Shown here in pieces: positions 24,436 to 33,179 of a stretch of 64,000 nt of DNA (within the stretch, counting starts at the first letter, position 1; every line of letters begins with the position of its first letter). The position numbers and the translations under genes were made by a program. The notes under the pieces are model-generated. The model worked only from the letters and a program-made list of their open reading frames with translations, was not told the origin of the DNA and searched no databases. Origin of the DNA: Lewinellaceae bacterium (GTDB lineage: Bacteria; Bacteroidota; Bacteroidia; Chitinophagales; Saprospiraceae); contig JADJWX010000024.1 in the NCBI GenBank assembly GCA_016716135.1, forward strand, positions 1-64,000, written 5' to 3'.

Positions 24436-27400
24436 TTAATACCGGATAACTTTCCAAATTCCCGCCTGACCCTTTTCAATGACCTGCAGCAAATAGCTGC
24501 CGGCCGGCAAATCACCGGTTTCCAGGCGGGTATTTTCGGTCAGAGCCGTTTTTTCCAGAATCAGGCGTCCCTGCATATCGAACAAACGAAGCCTGGAATC
24601 GGCATCCACCGGCCGGTCAAACTGCACCACCAGCCATTCGCCGAAGGGATTGGGCTGAATATGCACGCCGGCAAGTTTGGGCTCTTTTGTGCCGACGCAG
24701 ATATCGACGAAAATGGTCGTCGAACGGGAATCAACACAGTCGCCGCCGTAATTATAGGTCACCTCGACGGTTTGCACGCCGGTAGCAGACCACTGGATCG
24801 AAGCGGCTGATGTGCCTTGTCCTGAAACAACAGTTCCGTTCGGACCTGCATTCCACTGATAATTGGTGCCTGCATCCGGGAAGATCACAAAGTTCTCCGG
24901 CACATCAATACAAACCGTGTCGGCGCCGTTCAGCAACACATCCGGCGGCGTGGGGCCTTCCGATACTGTTGCCCCAAACAGACTGGTACAGCCGTTGGCA
25001 TCGGTAATGGCCAACGTGTATATCCCGGCTGTTAGCCCCGTCAGGCTCAATTGATCCGACACAAATCCGTCGGGGCCAGTCCAAAGCGTCCCGTACGGCA
25101 TGGTGCCACCCGCAATTCCGGCTACTGTTATAGCACCCATAAATCCATTGGAACAATCGGCATCAACAACCGCAAGGTCTACCAAACTGATTGCAGCAGG
25201 TTCGAGAATCGTATACATCTCGACCGTCGTGCAGCCCAGGGCGTCGGTGATCGTCACCGTATACGTGCCGGCTGGGACGCCGCCCATTGGGTCGGTCGAC
25301 CAGTCATACGTGTACGGTGGGCCATTTGACCCTGAGGCTGCCAGCATAACGGTACCATTTGAGATGCCGTTACAAGTGACATCCATTACGGTAGCAGTTA
25401 CTGCCCATGGGGCAATGTAAGCAACGGCAGTATTGGTATGCACTGCTGTACAACCCTGCGCATCCGTGATCGTCACCGTGTACGTGCCATCCTGCACGCC
25501 TTGCAGGTTGGCTGTTGTGGCGCCATTGGACCACAGGTACGTATAACCGGGCGTACCGCCATTGACTACGACGGCAATATCGCCCAACACGGGCGTTTCA
25601 CCCGGACAGCTGGTTTGCGCAAATCCGGATTGCACCGATAGTGCTGCCGGCGGCTGAACGACAATGTTTGTGTTTTCGATCGTGCAGCCGTTGGCATCGG
25701 TGATCGTTACCGTATACAGCCCCGGGGCAACATCATCCAGGTTTTGGGTTGTGGCTCCGGTCGACCATTCAAACGAATAATCCGGTGTGCCGCCGTTGAC
25801 GGTCAGGGTCACCGCACCCACATCCTGCATGCAAGGCTGTGCGTTCCAAACACTGCCGGCGGTGAGCAACGGTGGCTCGAAAACGGTAGCCTCGGCAGTT
25901 TGGCTGCAACCGGCGTTATCGGTTACGGTTACCGTGTAGGTGCCGGCCGGGAGGCTGGCAATGGTTGCGGTTGTTTCATTGGTTGACCACAAATACATGT
26001 AATCCGGGTCGCCGCCGCTGGCAAGTACCTCGGCGCTACCGTCGGCCTGGCCAAAGCACGACACGTCGGTCTGGCTGCTTTCGGCAACCAGGGTAGTCAC
26101 TTGCCCGATGGTAGCCGTGGCTGTTTGGGTACATCCGGCGGCATCGGTGATGGTGACGGTGTAGGTCCCTGCCGCCACATCGGCCAGATCTTCTTCGGTT
26201 GATCCGGTTGACCATTCAAACGTATAGCCGGGTGTGCCACCGCCTACGATCAGATCGACTGCTCCGTTAGTGGCGCCCGCACAACCGGCATTGGTAATGG
26301 CTGTGCCGGTAAGAAATGCCGGCGGTTCGCCTACGGTTTCACTATCCGTTTGCGTGCAGCCGTTGGCATCGGTGATCGTAACGGTATATGTTCCGGCAGC
26401 TACGTCGGTCAGGTCTTCCTCCGTCGAACCGGTCGACCATTCGAAGGTGTAGCCCGGCGTTCCGCCATTTGCAGTTAGGTCGAGGCTGCCGTCTGACGAA
26501 CCGTTGCAGCTGGCGTTTTCCGCTGTCAGTGTCAGGTCGATCGCCGTGGGCTCGGCTATTGTTGCCGTTGCCGTTTGGGTGCAACCGTTGGCGTCTGAAG
26601 CAGTCACCGTGTAGATCCCTGCGGACAGGCCGGTTTGACTTTGCGTTGTAGCGCCGTTTGACCAGTCGAAGGTGTAACCGGGTGTGCCGCCAGCAATTTC
26701 AAGTTGAATTTCACCGTTGGCGCCGCCAAAACAAGGCACATCGAGTACTATGGCATTGAGCGCAATTGCCGATGGTTCTTGTACCACTGCGGAACCCGTA
26801 GCAGTACAGCCTAAATCGTCGGTGACCGTGACGGTATACGTGCCTGCGGCCAAACCACTTTGGTTTTGCGCTGTGCTGCCGTTGGACCATTCATAGGTTA
26901 AATTCATTCCGCCGGAAACCGTCAGCTCGATAGCACCATCGGAATTCCCATTACAGCTAACATTGGTTACGAGGGTCAAAACATTCAGCGCGCTGGGGCT
27001 AAAGTCAATGGAAACGGGCACACCGGTACTTTGGTTGTAATAGGAGCCCGTGGGTACCATTTGCAGGCTAAAAGCACGTACCTGGTAATAATTGCCACCG
27101 GACAATGGCATCGTGTCGGTGAAGGTTGTGGCATTGACCGGGGCATTGACGATCAATTCAAAAATACTGTCGGGAGACGAAGCCCGGTACACAAGGTAGC
27201 CCTCATCGGCATCCGGCGAGGCATCCCAGGTCAGGGTAATGTCATTGCAGGAGGTCACTGCAGCGAGGTTTTGCGGCGGCTGAATATAATGTGCCCGCAA
27301 GCTGGGGTCGCCCAGCAAGCCGACATGCACCAGGTCGTCGGCGCCATTTGGCGGATAAACGGGGTTGGCCAGAAAACTATTGATCCACACCCAAAGCGTA

Positions 27401-28701
27401 CTGGTCAGGATCGGTTCGCCCAGGCCCATGTGGTGCAAATGCCAGTTGGGCAGCCCGGCCCAGGCGGTGGCCAGGGCGCCGCCTTTAGAGGCCAGTACGC
27501 TGGGCAAAAGCGGGTTTGTTTCAAAATCCCAATCGCCGCTCAACGGGCCGAATAGCAGCGGGAATACAATGTTGACGCTGTCGGTTTTAAAGTTATCCGA
27601 GTTGGCAACGCCGACGATATTGGTGAAATTTCCATTGCCGCAACCATAACCCAGCAAAAAACTCTGGTTTTTGGTGTCGGCTAAAAAATCGCCTTGAACA
27701 ATGGAGCCGGAGCCGGTCAGGGCGTACCCGTTTCGCCAGCCATTTTGAGCGAATGCGCCGCCGCCGGCAAAACCGAGGTTATCGTCCACCAGGGTTTGTG
27801 TTTCCGGTTTGTAGGCGCCGTTGCGAAACCTGTGGTTTTTATTCAGATAGCGGCGGTAGAGCTCTGTTTGCGAAACGTCCCAACCGGTCAGATTGGAAAA
27901 ATCGACCCGGCTGACAACAATTTCTGGAAATGTCTGTGTTTGGCCTTGATCGAATTTGCCGTCGCCGGGTACATTGTGGTACGCCGGGCGCAGGGCCGTT
28001 ACATTGTTCACCAGCGTATCCGTCCAGAATTGTTCGTCCATGTCGCTGTAATAATAATCGGTAGGGCGGGCGCCCTGGTAGCCCGGGACCCCATCGGGGC
28101 TGATATCGCCGGAATAAGGCACCGGCATGTCGCCAAAAAGAAGGGCGGTTACGGTGTTGTTCGGGTCTTGATTATATAGGTCTGCCAAGATCGCTTTTAC
28201 AGACTTGACCGTGCTGGTTGCCACGTTCACGTCTCGTCGAAGTACCTGCCAGCCATCGCCGCGCAAATCGTCGACCAGGCGGTTCAATTCCATCGCCAGC
28301 GGGATTGACAATTGATCGTCGACCAGCAAAATCATTTTGCCCCGGTAGGTCGGCGCAGGTACCTCAATACCGGCATAAACCAAGCCGACCCGGGTGGTAG
28401 GCGCCACACTGGTCTGTTTGATCACAATGTATTCATAACCGATTCCAGGCAAAACACTGCTGTCGGCAAAGGACGTGCTGGCTGCCGGCAATACGATAAA
28501 ATTCCAACTGGGATCGTTAATAAATTTCCGCCCGATCAGCGTGCTGACCGCATTGGTGGTGGCCGGAAAACTCAGGTTGATTACAGGAGGGTTTGTGGAG
28601 GTTGAGACAGTGACGGGAACCACAATGTCGGAAGCATTTTGCGCGCGAAGTGTGGCGGCGAAAAGGAGGCATCCGAGTACTGGCAGGACAAATTTGTTCA
28701 T
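24436..28701 (-). CDS. Large T9SS-exported protein with fibronectin III, nine SprB-type repeats and sorting domain
   Basis: The 1421-residue precursor has a signal peptide (MNKFVLPVLGCLLFAATLRAQ). Residues of about 115-480 form a head domain with RGKMILLVDDQLSIPLAMEL, PEIVVSRVDFSNL and LLGYGCGNGNF. The layout resembles C25 (gingipain-like) peptidases, but I cannot assign the His/Cys pair. A fibronectin III-like module follows (QNLAAVTSCNDITLTWDAS). Nine SprB-type repeats of about 65-75 residues come next, each with a cysteine near the start, 'GGTPGYTFEWSTG', 'AGTYTVTITDANGC' and a Pro-rich link. A PKD-like domain and a type A T9SS sorting domain (IQPNPFGEWLVVQF to the end) close it. It is probably exported by type IX secretion and attached to or released from the outer surface. 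SprB is the gliding adhesin of Flavobacterium. Confidence 0.9.
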   Translation of the reverse strand: MNKFVLPVLGCLLFAATLRAQNASDIVVPVTVSTSTNPPVINLSFPATTNAVSTLIGRKFINDPSWNFIVLPAASTSFADSSVLPGIGYEYIVIKQTSVAPTTRVGLVYAGIEVPAPTYRGKMILLVDDQLSIPLAMELNRLVDDLRGDGWQVLRRDVNVATSTVKSVKAILADLYNQDPNNTVTALLFGDMPVPYSGDISPDGVPGYQGARPTDYYYSDMDEQFWTDTLVNNVTALRPAYHNVPGDGKFDQGQTQTFPEIVVSRVDFSNLTGWDVSQTELYRRYLNKNHRFRNGAYKPETQTLVDDNLGFAGGGAFAQNGWRNGYALTGSGSIVQGDFLADTKNQSFLLGYGCGNGNFTNIVGVANSDNFKTDSVNIVFPLLFGPLSGDWDFETNPLLPSVLASKGGALATAWAGLPNWHLHHMGLGEPILTSTLWVWINSFLANPVYPPNGADDLVHVGLLGDPSLRAHYIQPPQNLAAVTSCNDITLTWDASPDADEGYLVYRASSPDSIFELIVNAPVNATTFTDTMPLSGGNYYQVRAFSLQMVPTGSYYNQSTGVPVSIDFSPSALNVLTLVTNVSCNGNSDGAIELTVSGGMNLTYEWSNGSTAQNQSGLAAGTYTVTVTDDLGCTATGSAVVQEPSAIALNAIVLDVPCFGGANGEIQLEIAGGTPGYTFDWSNGATTQSQTGLSAGIYTVTASDANGCTQTATATIAEPTAIDLTLTAENASCNGSSDGSLDLTANGGTPGYTFEWSTGSTEEDLTDVAAGTYTVTITDANGCTQTDSETVGEPPAFLTGTAITNAGCAGATNGAVDLIVGGGTPGYTFEWSTGSTEEDLADVAAGTYTVTITDAAGCTQTATATIGQVTTLVAESSQTDVSCFGQADGSAEVLASGGDPDYMYLWSTNETTATIASLPAGTYTVTVTDNAGCSQTAEATVFEPPLLTAGSVWNAQPCMQDVGAVTLTVNGGTPDYSFEWSTGATTQNLDDVAPGLYTVTITDANGCTIENTNIVVQPPAALSVQSGFAQTSCPGETPVLGDIAVVVNGGTPGYTYLWSNGATTANLQGVQDGTYTVTITDAQGCTAVHTNTAVAYIAPWAVTATVMDVTCNGISNGTVMLAASGSNGPPYTYDWSTDPMGGVPAGTYTVTITDALGCTTVEMYTILEPAAISLVDLAVVDADCSNGFMGAITVAGIAGGTMPYGTLWTGPDGFVSDQLSLTGLTAGIYTLAITDANGCTSLFGATVSEGPTPPDVLLNGADTVCIDVPENFVIFPDAGTNYQWNAGPNGTVVSGQGTSAASIQWSATGVQTVEVTYNYGGDCVDSRSTTIFVDICVGTKEPKLAGVHIQPNPFGEWLVVQFDRPVDADSRLRLFDMQGRLILEKTALTENTRLETGDLPAGSYLLQVIEKGQAGIWKVIRY
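24990..26990 (-). repeat. Region encoding nine SprB-type tandem protein repeats
   Basis: Nine units of roughly 200-225 bases follow each other inside the T9SS gene. Units three and four are the most alike (GGTPGYTFEWSTGSTEEDL is shared between them), which suggests recent duplication or conversion. Boundaries are approximate. Confidence 0.8.
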
Positions 28702-28823
28702 ACGATTACGGTTGTTGGTGAGCGAAAAAGGGAGACTGGACGCAACAGCGCCCAGGTTCAGTTTTCAGATCACTAAAATTAAAAACAATAACCGGTTCAC
28801 CCGGCATTCCAATCCTGAAAATG

Positions 28824-29990
28824 CTATTGCTTTACCTTTTCCCAGGCAGCTTCTGCCAATTGGCGGGTCAGTTTTTCAATATAAAAACTACCCGCTGCCG
28901 GGTCAGTCAGCGCGCTGAAGCCACTTTCCAGCTTCAATAAATGTTGCACGTTGCGTGCAATGCGCCGTGAAAAGGCTTGCGGATATTGCGCCTGTGCCGT
29001 ACGCCCGGCATCGTAAGGCTTTACCGTGAGCCGGTTGGCGCCGCCCAAAACGGCCGACATGGCCATCGTGGTGGCGCGGATCATGTTGGTGTACAGGTCG
29101 TCGGTATAGGTTGAGGGCGAAAAACGCACGTCAAGCACCGGGTATTTCAGCGGCGCGTTCCAGGCTTTCAGCATGTTCAACCAAAGCAATTTGAAGGCGC
29201 GTAGCTTGGCAATTTCAACAAAATAGCTTGTACCGATATGCAGGCAAAACTGCATTTGATTGGTCACTTCGCCTGCTGAAAGCCCTCGCGCAGTGAGCTG
29301 TTCCAAATAAACTGAACCACGCTGAACCAACAGCGCCAATTCATCAACCACCTGATCCGTACCCTGAAATGCGGTGCTGCCCTCAACACTCAGGCAGCAA
29401 AATCCCGGAAATTCGGCCTGTGCAAACCGGAGCAAGTCAAGCGTATAACGCCAATCCGGCACCGCAGCAGCAGCGGGGTCGAAGTACAGGGACCCCCGAA
29501 TTGTCTTGGAAGCCAAATCCCGATCTTTTGCAACTGTGCCAAGCGCGGATAATAAAGCCGCCGGCCCGTCGGACAGGCCTTTGCCGCCAAAATGCAGACT
29601 GATATAGTCCAAATGCACCCGATCGAGCAATCGGGGAAGTTCGGCAATCCCGTCGGGCCGGATGTGCAAACTTTCCGCGCCAAAAGCCAGGGCCTCCAAG
29701 GCTTGCCGGTTGGCGGCATCCGGTGTTGCGATTTCGATATCCTCGTTAATTTCCCATCCCGGTTCAGCAGCAGCCATTGGGGCAGGGGGAGCGGGTTGGT
29801 CTTCGGCATGGGCAAAAGGATCGATGCGCAGTGTTTCACCCAACTGCCAGTGGAGATCCTCCAGCGGTTTGCCTTTTAAATCCCTGGCTATCCGGTCCAG
29901 CCATTGTTTTTTTGAAACAGCCGGGAATTCTGCGAAAAAATCAGTTGCTTGACTCATAACTTCAGCAAATGTACTGGTTCCCTGGGCCAT
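28824..29990 (-). CDS. mutA: Methylmalonyl-CoA mutase small subunit, short form
   Basis: The start at ATG 29990 (MAQGTSTFAEVMSQ) is chosen for a GGAG eight bases before it. The second ATG at 29957 (MSQATDFFAEFP) is possible. The product has 388 residues and is cytoplasmic. It matches the catalytically inactive TIM-barrel subunit: KKQWLDRIARDLKGKPLEDLHW, TIRGSLYFDPAAAAVPDW, LRAFKLLWLNMLKAW, MSAVLGGANRLTVKPYDAG and LTDPAAGSFYIEKLTRQLAE. The protein stops right after AAWEKVKQ, earlier than the family members I know, and has no B12-binding-like C-terminal part. The large subunit gene mutB, usually adjacent, is absent on both sides. The pathway is interconversion of methylmalonyl-CoA and succinyl-CoA. 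Confidence 0.85.
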   Translation of the reverse strand: MAQGTSTFAEVMSQATDFFAEFPAVSKKQWLDRIARDLKGKPLEDLHWQLGETLRIDPFAHAEDQPAPPAPMAAAEPGWEINEDIEIATPDAANRQALEALAFGAESLHIRPDGIAELPRLLDRVHLDYISLHFGGKGLSDGPAALLSALGTVAKDRDLASKTIRGSLYFDPAAAAVPDWRYTLDLLRFAQAEFPGFCCLSVEGSTAFQGTDQVVDELALLVQRGSVYLEQLTARGLSAGEVTNQMQFCLHIGTSYFVEIAKLRAFKLLWLNMLKAWNAPLKYPVLDVRFSPSTYTDDLYTNMIRATTMAMSAVLGGANRLTVKPYDAGRTAQAQYPQAFSRRIARNVQHLLKLESGFSALTDPAAGSFYIEKLTRQLAEAAWEKVKQ

Positions 29991-30079
29991 ACCGATCTCC
30001 GGATGCTTAAAAACAGTATTTCCGGCTCCGAAATGCAGATCAAAAGAAAAAACTACAAACTTTTTTTGTGGCAAGCTGT

Positions 30080-30087
30080 TATATTTG
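30080..30087 (+). promoter_or_regulatory. Possible -7 element of the isc operon
   Basis: TATATTTG matches TAnnTTTG 50 bases before iscS. The nearest TTTG upstream is only 11 bases away, so the -33 part is not convincing. I see no IscR-like dyad that I can support. Confidence 0.35.
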
Positions 30088-30136
30088 CGTTCCTGTAATT
30101 CACTTAGAATCAATCTAAATACAAATACATTCCTGC

Positions 30137-31357
30137 ATGGAAAAGCGCAGATTAATTTACCTGGATAACAACGCAACCACTCCCTGCGACCCGCGTGTTG
30201 TGGAAGCGATGATTCCTTTTTTCTTTGAAAAACACGGCAATGCCGCGAGCCGCAGCCACCAGTTTGGCTGGGAAGCCGAAGAGGCAGTGGATTATGCCCG
30301 CGAGCAAATTGCCCAATTGATCGGCGCCGACGAGAAGGAGATTATTTTCACCTCAGGTGCTACCGAAGCCAACAACCTGGCCATCAAAGGCGTATTCGAG
30401 ATGTATGCCCGCAAAGGCAACCATATCATCACAGCGGAAACGGAACACAAAGCCGTGCTCGATACCTGCAAACACCTGGAAAAACTCGGCGCAGAGGTCA
30501 CCTACCTGAAGGTGAAGGAAGACGGCCAGGTCGATCTGGCGGAACTGGATGCTGCGATCAAACCGGGTACCATCCTCGTATCCATCATGTGGGCGAACAA
30601 CGAAACCGGCGTTATTCAGCCGATGCGCGAAATCGCGCAGATCTGCGAAAAACACGGCGTGCTGTTTCACAGTGATGCCACGCAGGCGGTAGGAAAAATC
30701 CCGACTAATCCGCGCGAAGTGGGTATCCACCTGATGTCGTTTACCGGCCACAAAATGTACGGCCCGAAAGGCGTGGGCGCACTTTATGTGAGCCGGAAAA
30801 ACCCGCGGGTGAAAGTCACCGCACAGATGGACGGCGGCGGCCATGAGCGGGGCATGCGCTCCGGAACGCTCAATGTGCCCGGCATCGTAGGTTTTGGCAA
30901 AGCCGCTGAAATTGCCCGCCTTGAAATGGCACAGGATGCCGAACGTGTCAGCAAACTGCGCGACAAGTTGGAAAACGCCCTGACAAAACTGGAAGAAACC
31001 AAAGTGAACGGCAATATCCAAAGCCGCATGCCGCATGTTTCCAATATTTCATTCAAACACGTGGAAGGCGAAGGGCTGATGATGACGTTCAACCAAAATA
31101 TTGCCGTTTCATCCGGCTCGGCCTGTACTTCGGCATCGCTGGAGCCTTCCTACGTTCTGGTAGGTATGGGCCTTGGCGACGATCTGGCGCACTCGTCTAT
31201 CCGCTTCTCCCTCGGCCGCTTCACAACGGAGGAGGAGGTGGACTACGCCATCGAAGCCGTCACCAATGGTGTGAATCACATGCGCGACCTTAGTCCGATC
31301 TGGGAAATGTATAAAGACGGTGTAGACCTCACAAAAATCGAGTGGTCTGCACACTAA
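30137..31357 (+). CDS. iscS: Cysteine desulfurase IscS
   Basis: The 406-residue PLP enzyme starts MEKRRLIYLDNNATTPCDP. The PLP lysine is K206 in SFTGHKMYGPKG. The catalytic cysteine C330 lies in SSGSACTSASLEPSYVL, the long-loop form typical of the IscS/NifS group rather than SufS. It removes sulfur from cysteine and hands it to the scaffold IscU, encoded 150 bases downstream, followed by iscA. A 35-codon open frame lies between iscS and iscU. No hscA, hscB, fdx or iscR is in the window, so the operon is a minimal one. Confidence 0.95.
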   Translation: MEKRRLIYLDNNATTPCDPRVVEAMIPFFFEKHGNAASRSHQFGWEAEEAVDYAREQIAQLIGADEKEIIFTSGATEANNLAIKGVFEMYARKGNHIITAETEHKAVLDTCKHLEKLGAEVTYLKVKEDGQVDLAELDAAIKPGTILVSIMWANNETGVIQPMREIAQICEKHGVLFHSDATQAVGKIPTNPREVGIHLMSFTGHKMYGPKGVGALYVSRKNPRVKVTAQMDGGGHERGMRSGTLNVPGIVGFGKAAEIARLEMAQDAERVSKLRDKLENALTKLEETKVNGNIQSRMPHVSNISFKHVEGEGLMMTFNQNIAVSSGSACTSASLEPSYVLVGMGLGDDLAHSSIRFSLGRFTTEEEVDYAIEAVTNGVNHMRDLSPIWEMYKDGVDLTKIEWSAH

Positions 31358-31371
31358 CAACAAATTACGTT

Positions 31372-31479
31372 ATGCCGATTCAAAGTCCGCCCGACCCGTT
31401 TACCAAATTGCTTTACCGGATCTATTATTTTGTCCGGGGACTTTTTTTCAGCATAAGCGGTAAAAACAAAAAACAATAA
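31372..31479 (+). CDS. Possible 35-residue protein between iscS and iscU
   Basis: ATG 31372 to TAA 31479 encodes MPIQSPPDPFTKLLYRIYYF followed by VRGLFFSISGKNKKQ. It begins 14 bases after the iscS stop and ends 28 bases before iscU. The composition is basic with an aromatic stretch (LLYRIYYFVRGLFFSI) that could dip into a membrane. Position and codon usage fit a real gene, but at this length chance cannot be excluded. No family is recognised. Confidence 0.35.
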   Translation: MPIQSPPDPFTKLLYRIYYFVRGLFFSISGKNKKQ

Positions 31480-31507
31480 TCAATCGCAAACAATACAACT
31501 ATCTGTC

Positions 31508-31930
31508 ATGGCATACAGCAATAAAGTTCTGGATCATTTTAAAAACCCGCGCAACGTTGGGGTACTGGATAAAAACAGCAAAAACGTGGGTACCGGCCTG
31601 GTCGGCGCCCCGGAATGCGGCGACGTGATGCGCCTGCAAATCGAAGTCGACGACGCTACCGGCCTGATCCGCGATGCAAAATTCAAAACATTTGGTTGCG
31701 GTTCCGCTATTGCATCCTCCTCCCTGGCCACCGAATGGCTGAAAGGTAAATCGGTAGAAGATGCCATGCGCATCGACAACATGGACATCGTGGAAGAACT
31801 GGCGCTGCCGCCGGTAAAAATCCACTGCTCCGTACTGGCCGAAGATGCCATCAAAGCAGCCATCAAGGACTACCAGGAGAAAAACGGTATCGTTCCGACG
31901 ACTGTGGAGAATACCGCAACCACTGCCTGA
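31508..31930 (+). CDS. iscU: Iron-sulfur cluster scaffold IscU
   Basis: The 140-residue protein starts MAYSNKVLDHFKNPRNVG. It has the three cluster-binding cysteines C37 (PECGD, with D39), C64 (TFGCGSAIASSS) and C107 (IHCSVLAEDAI). The motif L100-PPVK104, which in proteobacteria is the docking site for the Hsp70 HscA, is present exactly. It assembles [2Fe-2S]/[4Fe-4S] clusters from IscS-delivered sulfur in the cytoplasm. It is the second gene of the iscS-iscU-iscA unit, with IscA starting 23 bases after its stop. Confidence 0.96.
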   Translation: MAYSNKVLDHFKNPRNVGVLDKNSKNVGTGLVGAPECGDVMRLQIEVDDATGLIRDAKFKTFGCGSAIASSSLATEWLKGKSVEDAMRIDNMDIVEELALPPVKIHCSVLAEDAIKAAIKDYQEKNGIVPTTVENTATTA

Positions 31931-31953
31931 GTACATTAAATTTTTTACACACC

Positions 31954-32280
31954 ATGATCTTTGTAGCAGACAGCGCCAAGGCAAAAATTACTGAAGTCCG
32001 AAACTCGGGCAGCATTGCCGACGACTTTTTCCTCAGGGTCAGTGTCGTATCGGGCGGTTGCTCCGGCTTATCCTACAAACTCGATTTTGACAACGAGTCG
32101 AAACCAAACGATCAGGTTTTTGAAGATAACGGGGTAAAAGTTGTTACCGACTTGAAAAGTTTTCTCTACCTGTTCAATACAACGCTGGAGTTTTCCGGCG
32201 GCCTGAACGGCAAAGGATTTTATTTCAACAACCCGAATGCCACGCGCACCTGTGGGTGTGGCGAAAGTTTTGCGGTGTAA
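31954..32280 (+). CDS. iscA: A-type iron-sulfur carrier IscA
   Basis: The 108-residue HesB/IscA-family protein has the three conserved cysteines: C36 in SGGCSGLSYKL, and C100 and C102 in TCGCGESF near the C-terminus. It carries iron or clusters to target enzymes. It is the last gene of the isc unit and is followed by two hairpins, the second with a T run, which mark the operon end. Confidence 0.95.
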   Translation: MIFVADSAKAKITEVRNSGSIADDFFLRVSVVSGGCSGLSYKLDFDNESKPNDQVFEDNGVKVVTDLKSFLYLFNTTLEFSGGLNGKGFYFNNPNATRTCGCGESFAV

Positions 32281-32281
32281 C

Positions 32282-32338
32282 ACCGACTGTTAGTCGGTAT
32301 CAAAAACGGATGCTCCTGCACGGGGGATCCGTTTTTTT
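32282..32338 (+). terminator. Terminator region of the isc operon
   Basis: ACCGACTGTTAGTCGGT (32282-32298) is a small hairpin. Then AAAAACGGAT (32302-32311) pairs with ATCCGTTTTT (32327-32336), followed by more T. The second is a good intrinsic terminator. Confidence 0.75.
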
Positions 32339-32361
32339 CGTAAAAACATCCTGCTCCGATG

Positions 32362-32387
32362 TTGGTTCGACAGAAGCTGTATTTTTG
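32362..32387 (+). promoter_or_regulatory. Promoter motif TTG-N15-TATTTTTG
   Basis: TTG at 32362-32364 and TATTTTTG at 32380-32387, spaced 15 bases (slightly short), lie 30 bases before the DUF4293-like gene. Confidence 0.4.
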
Positions 32388-32416
32388 CCGGCCGATGCAA
32401 AACAACCGGCATTCCT

Positions 32417-32866
32417 ATGATCCAACGTATTCAATCGATTTTTCTTCTCCTGGCGGCCGGCGCTCTTGGCGGCCAGTTTGCGTTGCCATACCTGCAAACA
32501 CCCGCCGACGACCCGGCCCGCTCTCTGACAGCATTGGCCGACGGCGTGCTCAACCCGCTGGACAACCCGGGCTTGCTGGGCCTCACCGGGCTTGGGGCTT
32601 TAATTTCCCTTGCGGCTATTTTTTTGTTTAAAAACCGTTCCCTGCAAATGCGGCTTGCCCTCGTCGCTGCCGGTATCGGTATCATGCTGCTGGTTCTGCT
32701 GGGCATTACGGTAAAAAACACCCTGGATCAGGCGCCCGGTAACGGAACGGTCAACTTTGCCTTTGGCCTGGGCTTGCCGGTTCTTGCGCTCCTGTTCAAT
32801 TGGCTGGCAGCCCGGGCGATCCGGAAAGACGAGGCTTTGGTGCGGTCGATGGATCGTTTGCGGTAA
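32417..32866 (+). CDS. DUF4293-like membrane protein
   Basis: The 149-residue protein begins MIQRIQSIFLLLAAG, the hallmark start of the Bacteroidota DUF4293 family. Four hydrophobic helices are visible (about 6-24, 50-68, 77-96 and 110-128), and the C-terminus is a charged AARAIRKDEALVRSMDRLR. The family has no assigned function. The gene has its own promoter-like motif, so it is probably not part of the isc operon that ends just before it. Confidence 0.8.
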   Translation: MIQRIQSIFLLLAAGALGGQFALPYLQTPADDPARSLTALADGVLNPLDNPGLLGLTGLGALISLAAIFLFKNRSLQMRLALVAAGIGIMLLVLLGITVKNTLDQAPGNGTVNFAFGLGLPVLALLFNWLAARAIRKDEALVRSMDRLR

Positions 32867-33179
32867 CGCGAACCGGTACCGGCGTGCGTTGACTTGTTAT
32901 AAATGTTCAAGCAGATCAATGGGGGTAAATTTGCCCTTATCAACCATTTGGCTTGTCATGTCGTAGTGCAGCGGAGACACCTACACAAGTATAATTTGCG
33001 GAATGCACCTAAAAAAGGGCGTTCGTAGCGTTTCTCGGTACTTTTTGGAGCCTGGAACTTTTGCAGATGTCTCCGCTGCGCTACGACATGACAAGCGTTT
33101 TAGGTAGATTCCGATTAGTTCCCCCCTGATTCGCATAACCCCTATATAACCTACCAATGCACGCCGGTAGAGGTTCGCG
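32867..33179. other. Gap between convergent genes
   Basis: It holds the 28-bp-arm inverted repeat at 32952-33095. I see no gene in the rest. Confidence 0.6.
32952..33095. repeat. Inverted repeat with 28-bp arms (27 of 28 paired)
   Basis: The arm 32952-32979 (CTTGTCATGTCGTAGTGCAG and on) pairs with 33068-33095 with one mismatch. The 88-base inside segment has no reading frame of note. At 144 bases the element has the same size as the C/G-rich element at 14999-15142, although the sequence is unrelated. Confidence 0.8.

Noticed and set aside
24990..26990. Possible CRISPR or DNA-level tandem array
   Set aside because: Units are 200-225 bases, in frame, and encode SprB-type protein domains.
32952..33095. 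Insertion sequence
   Set aside because: No transposase frame inside 144 bases and no clear target duplication. A non-autonomous element remains possible and is listed as a finding.
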